This document shows, in pieces, positions 6,332-11,754 of a stretch of 11,754 bases of DNA. The stretch is from CAZGSG01 sp964528095. GTDB lineage: Bacteria > Bacteroidota > Bacteroidia > Chitinophagales > Chitinophagaceae. The notes under the pieces are model-generated. The model was not told the origin of the DNA. It saw only the letters and a list, made by a program, of their open reading frames with translations, and did not search any database. The stretch covers positions 1 to 11,754 of the forward strand of contig CAZGSG010000181.1 of assembly GCA_964528095.1 (NCBI GenBank), given 5' to 3'. The translations under genes were made by a program, and so were the position numbers. The stretch's first letter is position 1; the number at the start of each line of letters is the position of its first letter.

Positions 6332-6922
6332 TCAATCTTTTTCCACCCGCACAAACTGGTAATATCCTGTTTTCCGAAAGATCGCATCAATTTCAGTACG
6401 GCTTATCACGCGACCGGGACAACCAAGCCAGCTACGCGCAAGCAAATCAATCGTGTTATAAGTAACAGGTATCTTCAATAGCGTGGTCACATGCGAGGAC
6501 AGATCAGCGAGGTAACCGGGCTCAAGCAAGCGGGCCAGGTTGTCGATACCTGCACGATCAATCGCATTCAATTGCGCATCTGCTTTCAATTGGAATATGT
6601 CTGTTGCAACACGCCCTGCCATAAGGATCGACGCGATGTTTTCAAGCATCTCCAGGTTGAGTGCCCGGTCTTTTAGTAATGCATCCAGCAAATAGGGCCG
6701 TTCCAGGTAATGCGTGACTGTGTCAAACATAAAACGGTCATCTCCGAAATGAATAATAGAAGAGGCTTCAGCTCCATCCTTCCCGGGCAACGCTACAGCT
6801 GTGAGACAGTTCCATCCTACTGCCCTCGCCATTACAATACGCCCGGCTTCATAATATGCAGCCGTGGTATGATCGATTGCCGGGGCTGTTCTAAACAGGG
6901 CTTTAAAAGGGTTCGTTGCCAT
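6332..6922 (-). CDS. FtsH/M41-like degenerate peptidase (predicted zinc-less pseudoenzyme)
   Basis: A 196-residue protein resembling the peptidase M41 domain of FtsH but without the AAA ATPase. The segment AAYYEAGRIVMARAVGWN at 21-38 aligns with the FtsH helix around AxHEAGHA; the zinc motif HEAGH has become YEAGR (24-28). LMAGRVATDIF at 100-110 aligns with the GGRAAEEIF segment, and LNAIDRA at 118-124 aligns with the NDLERA segment that holds the third ligand, which is alanine here (A120). All three ligand positions are lost while the frame stays intact, pointing to a conserved non-catalytic protein rather than a decaying gene. E25 persists. No signal peptide or membrane helix is seen. The ATG at 6922 follows a perfect palindrome by five bases. 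Confidence 0.7.
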   Translation of the reverse strand: MATNPFKALFRTAPAIDHTTAAYYEAGRIVMARAVGWNCLTAVALPGKDGAEASSIIHFGDDRFMFDTVTHYLERPYLLDALLKDRALNLEMLENIASILMAGRVATDIFQLKADAQLNAIDRAGIDNLARLLEPGYLADLSSHVTTLLKIPVTYNTIDLLARSWLGCPGRVISRTEIDAIFRKTGYYQFVRVEKD

Positions 6923-6927
6923 GGGTA

Positions 6928-6946
6928 AGGGTTTATTTTAAACCCT
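6928..6946. promoter_or_regulatory. Perfect palindrome just before the M41-like start codon
   Basis: AGGGTTTATTTTAAACCCT has 8-bp perfect arms around TTT and ends five bases upstream of the ATG at 6922. It sits between a promoter-like -7 box and the start codon, so it could be a repressor operator or an mRNA hairpin masking the initiation region. Confidence 0.4.
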
Positions 6947-6976
6947 AAACCTACTTCTTTCTATTTGCGCCTGCAA
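6946..6976 (-). promoter_or_regulatory. Candidate Bacteroidota promoter for the M41-like gene
   Basis: On the minus strand TTG (6974-6976) is followed after 20 bases by TAGGTTTA (6946-6953), one mismatch from the -7 consensus TAnnTTTG. The predicted start of transcription would leave a leader of roughly 20 bases. Confidence 0.35.
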
Positions 6977-7058
6977 CGTGTTAAACACGCTGGAATCCGG
7001 TTTTTTAAACGGCCCATATTTTTAGTATTAACCCTTAGTGAGCCGGTCGAATTGAAGA

Positions 7059-7083
7059 CGCTATTCTGTTTCAATAAATAGCG
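7059..7083 (-). terminator. Stem-loop after the reductase gene, possible terminator
   Basis: CGCTATT (7059-7065) pairs perfectly with AATAGCG (7077-7083) around an 11-base loop, 13 bases after the reductase stop codon. On the coding strand only a loose T-rich stretch follows, so termination is plausible but weak. Confidence 0.35.
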
Positions 7084-7096
7084 CCCGCCCGAACGA

Positions 7097-7633
7097 TCAG
7101 GTGCCAGCCAATATATAATGATTCTGAACAAGCCCCTTTTCAAAATGTTTTGAGCTTACCAATTTTAATAGTTGCATTGATCGTCCCTCTTTGAAAAGCC
7201 TCACTCCCTCGCCAAGCAATACGGGTATCGTCGAAATATAGAATTCATCTATCAGTCCTTCTTTCAATAGTGCATGCACGATCTCCGCTCCCCCATCTAC
7301 AAAAATGTTTTTGCCTTCCTCCTTTTTTAATTTTATTACAAGGCTTTTAAGATCCCCTGTATAAAACCTGGTCTTCTCCTTATTTTCCCGGGGCGTTCGT
7401 GTAATGATATACGCATCCTTGTCAGCATGCGGAAATTCATTTACCATTGTCATTACCTTATCATAGGTCTTCCGTCCCAGTATAACCGTGTCAACCGTTG
7501 ATATAAAATCTCCGTAGCCATAATCCTGCCCTTCCTGTTCAACCATTGATAAAAATGATAGGTCATCGCCCTTTGTTGCAATATAACCGTCGAGGCTTGC
7601 CGCGATGAATAGAATTAATTTTCTGTTAGCCAA
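7097..7633 (-). CDS. Dihydrofolate reductase family protein (RibD C-terminal domain, YwjB/YyaP-like)
   Basis: A 178-residue protein of the RibD_C / DHFR-like superfamily, NADPH-dependent reductases of uncertain substrate. Motifs are ILFIAASLDGYIA at 7-19, VILGRKTYD at 50-58, the nucleotide-binding FVDGGAEIVH at 111-120 and the C-terminal DEFYISTIPVLLGEGVRLF at 129-147. Length is normal for the family. The initiation codon is TTG at 7631-7633: no ATG lies between it and the upstream in-frame TGA at 7664-7666, and homologues typically begin at this point. It is probably a single-gene unit, with an 812-base gap upstream and 174 bases downstream. It is not a classical FolA and need not confer trimethoprim resistance. 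Confidence 0.9.
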   Translation of the reverse strand: MANRKLILFIAASLDGYIATKGDDLSFLSMVEQEGQDYGYGDFISTVDTVILGRKTYDKVMTMVNEFPHADKDAYIITRTPRENKEKTRFYTGDLKSLVIKLKKEEGKNIFVDGGAEIVHALLKEGLIDEFYISTIPVLLGEGVRLFKEGRSMQLLKLVSSKHFEKGLVQNHYILAGT

Positions 7634-7929
7634 GCTGAGTATTTTTAGTTTGTTAGTTCGCCTTCATTGTATTATCAGCCATAAAATTAATTACGCCGGC
7701 CAGATATTCCCGAATAAAGCGTCTGAAATGAGGATAAAGTACACCGAACTATTTAAAATTCACAACAAATGTATTTAGAAAAAATGGCCAGGCGTTCCAC
7801 CATAATGAGCATTTTCACAAAAGTGAACAGCCTCATTCACCCCTTTGCTCTGCGTGAAATCCGTACAAGAAACCATGAATTATAAAAAAGATAGAGCCTT
7901 GTTAGAAAAAGCACTTATTTTCTTACACA
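7634..7929. other. Intergenic region upstream of the reductase, with stem-loop motifs
   Basis: No gene is evident. A minus-strand TACATTTG at 7766-7773 fits the -7 consensus but has no good -33 partner and lies 132 bases before the reductase start. TTCAC-AAAA-GTGAA at 7814-7827 is a short inverted repeat. GCTCTGCGTGAAA at 7847-7859 differs by one base from a block in the palindrome to the right (8288-8300), so it is a displaced fragment of the same motif set. Confidence 0.5.
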
Positions 7930-8433
7930 TAACAATAACAGAAAGATATTTCGCACAGCGGATTTTAGAACAGCCATTCTGTTGCGATTAATATAACTTA
8001 AGTTCTATAATAGAGTTTGAAGAATATACTTCTTGTTCTTACATCACTAACACTGCAAGAGCTTTCACACAGAGCTAACAGAGATAATGAGCTAAGGAAT
8101 AGCCCGGCTATTTATACATTTATTATCGATTGAAATAAAGAGCTAACAGAGCGTTTTCACTGATGTGAAAACAGCACCCAGTCAGCGACTTCTTTTTCAC
8201 GCAGTGAAAAATCTCCTTAGCTCATCCGTTCATACAAATAAAGAATAAACAGATAGCTCAGCTCTTCCTTAGCTCATTTACTCCTTAGCTCTGTGTGAAA
8301 CCTCTCGCTGTGTTAGTGATGCAGGGATAAGAAGAACAATTCTTCAATCTCTACAATAAAATAAAGTCATATTAATTGAAACGGAAAGGCAATTCTAAAA
8401 TACGCTGTGTGAGATCCCTTGCTGGTATTTTGA
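7930..8433. repeat. Long imperfect palindrome, about 500 bp, in an 812-base gene-free gap
   Basis: The left arm (7930-8175) and right arm (8188-8433) are reverse complements of roughly 65-75 percent by eye, around an axis near 8181.5. Perfect blocks on a constant axis are 7954-7960 with 8403-8409, 7962-7970 with 8393-8401, 8042-8053 with 8310-8321, 8063-8078 with 8285-8300 (16 bp), and 8140-8146 with 8217-8223. Each arm carries its own small hairpin near the centre: GTTTTCAC-TGAT-GTGAAAAC at 8153-8172 and TTTTTCAC-GCA-GTGAAAAA at 8193-8211. GAGCTAA occurs three times in the left arm and its complement three times in the right. No open frame or transposase is present. It could be a MITE-like element, a structured RNA or a double-sided terminator. 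Confidence 0.8.
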
Positions 8434-8445
8434 GCTCATTCGTGT

Positions 8446-10476
8446 TCATTTTTTATAGAACATAGCTCCGAGCTCCTGCAAATCAAAGGCAACTCCATCC
8501 TGCGAATTACCGAGGAATGAAATGACCATATCGTCATCGGGATAAATAATAAGGCCGGAGCTGCTGCTGAATGAATCACCGGAATGATACCAGATCCGAT
8601 GCCCGTTCCTGTCAGTGCCGGTATACCAACCCAGCCCGTAGCCGGTGGGCTGTTTATCTGTGGTGTATTGTGTTTCAAAAAGCAGGTGTCTTAATCCGGG
8701 ATCGGTCACCGTGCCATGTAATAATTCATTCCCCATTTTTACAAGGTCTGTTGCTGTAGACAATAAGCCACCGGCCGGGTATTTATAACTCAGGTCGCCC
8801 AGTTCTTCTTCCTCCCCCGTGGCTCCATAAAATTTGCTGCGGCCAGGTATGCGGCCATTGATCTCATCCCCACAGGTATTAAACAACTGCATCGGGACCC
8901 AAATATTCTTACGCATATAGTCCAGGTAATGCGTCCCGCTGATATTTTCTATAACGGAACCTATAAGGTTAAAGCCAAAGGGAGAGTAATAAAACCTGGT
9001 ACCCGGCTCAAAAAGCAGCGTATCATCCTGGAATACCCGCAATGCCGCTGTGGCCGTAGCAAAGTGTTCGGTGCGGATATAATCAGCCGGATCATCTTCT
9101 TTGTAATCACGGAAACCTGCCAGGTGACCGGCCAGTTGCCGGATAGTAATGGGATATTTTTTTTCCGGAAAACCGGGAAGGTATTTTTGTACAGGGGCAT
9201 CCAGGTCCAGCTGCTTTGCAGCCATCAACCGGATCAATGCAAGAGAAGTCATCGATTTGGAAATACTGTTAATCCGGAACCGGGTAGAATCAGTAACAAC
9301 GATTTTGTTTTCGATGTCTGCATAACCTAACGATGCGCCCCAACGTATTTTATTACCAATGCTCACCTGTACCTGCATTCCGTTCATCCCTGTTTCATCC
9401 ATGAAATTGCGGCAGTATTTCTCCGCAGTGCATTCCGCTATACCTGTATTGCAACTCACTACCGGTTCGGCCGGGGATGCATCCGGCTGATTACTTAACT
9501 CTACTGTTGCCGTAAGAATGCCGCGCGCGCTTTTCCATTCCCCAAAACTGGTTTCGCGTGTATAACAGGTGTATTTTTTCCTGGCCGCATCGGAACTTAC
9601 AATACCTATAAACGTACCCGGCAGATCAATGGCTCCCCAACCGAGCTTTTGCTCGACTTCTTTTTTCCCGTCAATCTCTACTGTGTCTGTTTTTAATCGA
9701 TTGGGATGCTTCCGTATAAATTCCCTGAACCCATCTGCTACAATGGCCCTGTCTTTTTTTTCCATGATCTGTTCAAAGCTGATAAAGAATGGCCCCTCTA
9801 CCTGGTAGTTGATACCGGAAAGATCAAACTCCAGCCAACCATTTCTCATGCCCGATTCCAGTACCACACTTTGTTCAAGCAGATCTCCCGCAGGTGCACC
9901 CGTACGCGCATCCACTGCATTTATCCGCACCCTGAATTTAAATGATGAGAGATTATTCCTGAAAATCCGAAGCCTTGCTTTTTCTATATAGGCGGGGAAT
10001 TGTAATCCTTTTCCAAAAGCCGGGTCTTTATCGTCGATCAGCAATGCCATGGCACGACCCGCATATAGGGTATCGGGTTCATACACGCCGCCTTTGAATG
10101 AACGATTACCTAACTCAAAACGTTTGAGCTTTTCTTTTTTACTTTTTACAGTGACCTGCTTCAGTGAAATGATCTTCTCATGTAAAAAGATCGTGTATGC
10201 TTTAGACTCTTTAAAGAATTTTATTGCAATGGCTTTATTGCTGAATCCAAGTGAAGAAACAAATAGTGTATCGTTTATAGTACGGGACGGCACAGGAAGA
10301 CTGAAACTTCCATCTTCATTACTGATCGTGCCTGCGTTTGAATTTTTGATACCGATATTGGCGTAAGCGATGGGTTGCTGATCGGTACTATTGAGAATTT
10401 TTCCGGTAATAATTTTTTGTGCATGGCTAAAAGAAAAAGAACAAAGCAATATGAACGGAATAAAAAAACGTTGCAT
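8446..10476 (-). CDS. Secreted serine hydrolase (class C beta-lactamase-like) with CarboxypepD_reg-like domain
   Basis: A 676-residue exported protein. Residues 1-19 are a signal peptide ending SHA before Q20. Residues 21-112 are a CarboxypepD_reg-like beta-sandwich (ITGKILNSTDQQPIAYANI, then GTISNEDGSFSL). Residues about 115-335 form a beta-rich middle region without a recognised domain. Residues about 350-676 are a beta-lactamase / penicillin-binding-like hydrolase: S404-x-x-K407 (SISK) holds the nucleophile and base, Y497-S498-P499 stands where Y-x-N is usual, and H631-S632-G633 is the HxG triad. Family members include esterases, D-aminopeptidases and peptidoglycan hydrolases, so the substrate is open; antibiotic resistance should not be assumed. 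The gene ends just before the long palindrome and has 142 bases upstream. Confidence 0.9.
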   Translation of the reverse strand: MQRFFIPFILLCSFSFSHAQKIITGKILNSTDQQPIAYANIGIKNSNAGTISNEDGSFSLPVPSRTINDTLFVSSLGFSNKAIAIKFFKESKAYTIFLHEKIISLKQVTVKSKKEKLKRFELGNRSFKGGVYEPDTLYAGRAMALLIDDKDPAFGKGLQFPAYIEKARLRIFRNNLSSFKFRVRINAVDARTGAPAGDLLEQSVVLESGMRNGWLEFDLSGINYQVEGPFFISFEQIMEKKDRAIVADGFREFIRKHPNRLKTDTVEIDGKKEVEQKLGWGAIDLPGTFIGIVSSDAARKKYTCYTRETSFGEWKSARGILTATVELSNQPDASPAEPVVSCNTGIAECTAEKYCRNFMDETGMNGMQVQVSIGNKIRWGASLGYADIENKIVVTDSTRFRINSISKSMTSLALIRLMAAKQLDLDAPVQKYLPGFPEKKYPITIRQLAGHLAGFRDYKEDDPADYIRTEHFATATAALRVFQDDTLLFEPGTRFYYSPFGFNLIGSVIENISGTHYLDYMRKNIWVPMQLFNTCGDEINGRIPGRSKFYGATGEEEELGDLSYKYPAGGLLSTATDLVKMGNELLHGTVTDPGLRHLLFETQYTTDKQPTGYGLGWYTGTDRNGHRIWYHSGDSFSSSSGLIIYPDDDMVISFLGNSQDGVAFDLQELGAMFYKK

Positions 10477-10618
10477 GCGCGTATTTGTTGGTAGCGCAAA
10501 ATAAGCGTTGCCGATCGCTAATGAACCAGCGTAGAGTATTGATTTCCGTTTTTCGCATTTATTTAACTGAACCGGTCAAAGAGAGGCTTTGTTTTGTTCA
10601 TTATCTATGTAACTCGAT

Positions 10619-11754
10619 TCAACCTTTCTTGAATTTCTGGATTGAAGGTCTCGAACTTCCTACTGCTTTTACATTATACATCGTTAAGGTTTTTCCCTCA
10701 ATACGTATCCTGCATTCCAGTTTTTTCCCAATACTTTTGTCAGTATCCTCAAAATAATTATCCTTTACGGCTGTTATAACCAATTTCAATATATCTCCAT
10801 CTACCGTATACGTGTAAGCAAACCTATCGATGGTCGGCTCTCCTATTGAATAAGTATCGGCCGCGGTACCGTCTGCTGAAAAACTAAAAATATCAGCATA
10901 TCCGCCCTGCCATTTCACGTTTTTCCATTCCCCAACCAATTGACTTGCATTATAGACAGGAGCAACAACAGCCGTATCAGACAATTTCGGGCCAGCATTA
11001 ACTATCGCTATTTGTTCCTTACCGGTCAGCCAGTTTTTAAACTCATCTTTTGCCAGGCCATAACTCGCGATCCTGCTATTCCCATCAAGCGTATACACCT
11101 GGGTGTTCATGACTGTGAATGACTGGCCTTTTACTTTCATTCCCTGGTAGTCTTCCTGGAATGTGCCTGTCCAGCTAACATATGCCGTTACCGAATCCTG
11201 CTTTGATTCAATTTTACTCACTGTTGCTTTAAGATTTGGACAGGCTTTCAGCAATATCGCCGCCGTATCCGCAAACAGTTGCGCGCTCTTCATAAAAGAT
11301 GCATAAACCGGGTATTTCTCATAGAAAACAACCGGCGCAGCAAACCCTTTCTTATACGCGTCCAGGTCGTGATCTGATAAGGCGATAATATTCGCTAATA
11401 CAGCTTCTTCATTCTGTTTCGTATTAAATTGCGATTTATTATTTCCCCTGAAGAAAAAGAAAGCAGCTATAGCAAACAGGAGCGCAATTGAGCCGAACAG
11501 CAAAATCCTTTTTTTGTTGCTCCCGCTTTTTGTTGTTTCTCCGGTTGATCTATCGTCCAGCGGATTTGCGCGCACTTCCTCTTCTTTTTTTATTTGTTTG
11601 GCAACAACAGGCACAGGCTTTTCAACAGGCGTATTTTTTACGAGTGGCTCTTTGGAGAGCTGGCTTACTATTTTTTTATCGATCACCTGGGTTTCTTCCG
11701 CTGCCGGACCATCTGGTTTCTTTTCTTTTTTCGGCACTTCCCCGTTTTTTAATA
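10619..11754 (-). CDS. Single-pass membrane protein with NTF2-like and lipocalin-like regions, 5' end uncertain
   Basis: A GTG at 11735-11737 would start a 372-residue protein, but the frame stays open to the window edge (preceding residues L-K-N-G-E), so the real start may lie outside. Counting from the GTG, residues 1-75 are Lys/Glu/Pro-rich and probably disordered and cytoplasmic; 78-96 are a transmembrane helix flanked by KKR; 100-235 resemble an NTF2/SnoaL-like domain (EEAVLANIIALSDHDLDAY, ending GLAKDEFKNWL); and 265-372 resemble a lipocalin-like beta domain opening with LVGEWKNVKWQGG. The outer regions would face the periplasm. The LKNGE segment is typical of the end of a short N-terminal zinc ribbon, which may lie just beyond the window; this is inference. 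Function unknown. Confidence 0.8.
   Translation of the reverse strand, partial: LKNGEVPKKEKKPDGPAAEETQVIDKKIVSQLSKEPLVKNTPVEKPVPVVAKQIKKEEEVRANPLDDRSTGETTKSGSNKKRILLFGSIALLFAIAAFFFFRGNNKSQFNTKQNEEAVLANIIALSDHDLDAYKKGFAAPVVFYEKYPVYASFMKSAQLFADTAAILLKACPNLKATVSKIESKQDSVTAYVSWTGTFQEDYQGMKVKGQSFTVMNTQVYTLDGNSRIASYGLAKDEFKNWLTGKEQIAIVNAGPKLSDTAVVAPVYNASQLVGEWKNVKWQGGYADIFSFSADGTAADTYSIGEPTIDRFAYTYTVDGDILKLVITAVKDNYFEDTDKSIGKKLECRIRIEGKTLTMYNVKAVGSSRPSIQKFKKG

Noticed and set aside
6928..6953. Telomere-like TTTAGGG sequence
   Set aside because: Only a single unit occurs, within a perfect palindrome; there is no tandem array.
6947..7096. tRNA-like or other structured RNA in the gap after the reductase
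   Set aside because: Short inverted repeats are present (for example CGTGTTAAACACG at 6977-6989), but no cloverleaf or T-loop signature could be found.
6961..7143. Small 60-residue minus-strand reading frame
   Set aside because: It overlaps the end of the reductase gene in another frame and has no recognisable features.
7930..8433. CRISPR array
   Set aside because: The repeated units are short, unevenly spaced and inverted about an axis, with no uniform spacers and no cas genes.
9569..10366. Several plus-strand open frames opposite the serine hydrolase gene
   Set aside because: They are antisense shadows of a clearly coding minus-strand gene, with low-complexity translations and no motifs.

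Overview
This window looks like chromosomal DNA of a Bacteroidota member, most likely near the Chitinophagaceae; that placement is inference from gene style, not a search. Supporting signs are start codons without clear Shine-Dalgarno sequences, promoter-like TTG / TAnnTTTG elements, a secreted serine hydrolase carrying a CarboxypepD_reg-like domain, a YwjB/RibD-type reductase and moderately AT-rich intergenic DNA. Every credible gene lies on the minus strand, so transcription runs from the right end of the window to the left.

Right part (11754 to 8446): a single-pass membrane protein with a charged linker, an NTF2-like region and a lipocalin-like region, whose reading frame stays open to the window edge. 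Next comes a large secreted protein combining a carboxypeptidase-regulatory-like domain with a class C beta-lactamase-like serine hydrolase. Middle part (8445 to 6332): an 812-base gap holding a roughly 500-bp near-perfect-axis imperfect palindrome, then a dihydrofolate-reductase-like protein with a TTG start, and then a FtsH/M41-like protein that has lost all three zinc-ligand positions.

Left part (6119 to 1): an aspartyl/asparaginyl beta-hydroxylase-type 2-oxoglutarate oxygenase overlapping a small HEAGH metalloprotein; three tandem phage tail-collar (microcystin-dependent protein / MdpB family) proteins; an operon of a periplasmic-binding-protein-like protein without signal peptide and a formyltransferase, 3 bases apart; and the start of a secreted SBBP-type beta-propeller protein. 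The collar genes have no other phage genes around them and look like a domesticated bacterial locus. They lie between two direct copies of an AT-rich stem-loop repeat, with a third, inverted copy beside them forming a nested palindrome.

How the genes cooperate is not shown by the sequence. A testable idea is that the collar proteins and the beta-propeller are exported or surface structures, and that the oxygenase, formyltransferase and metalloprotein modify or process them or an associated glycan. The strongest non-coding signals are the roughly 500-bp palindrome at 7930-8433 and the three-copy stem-loop repeat around the collar genes.
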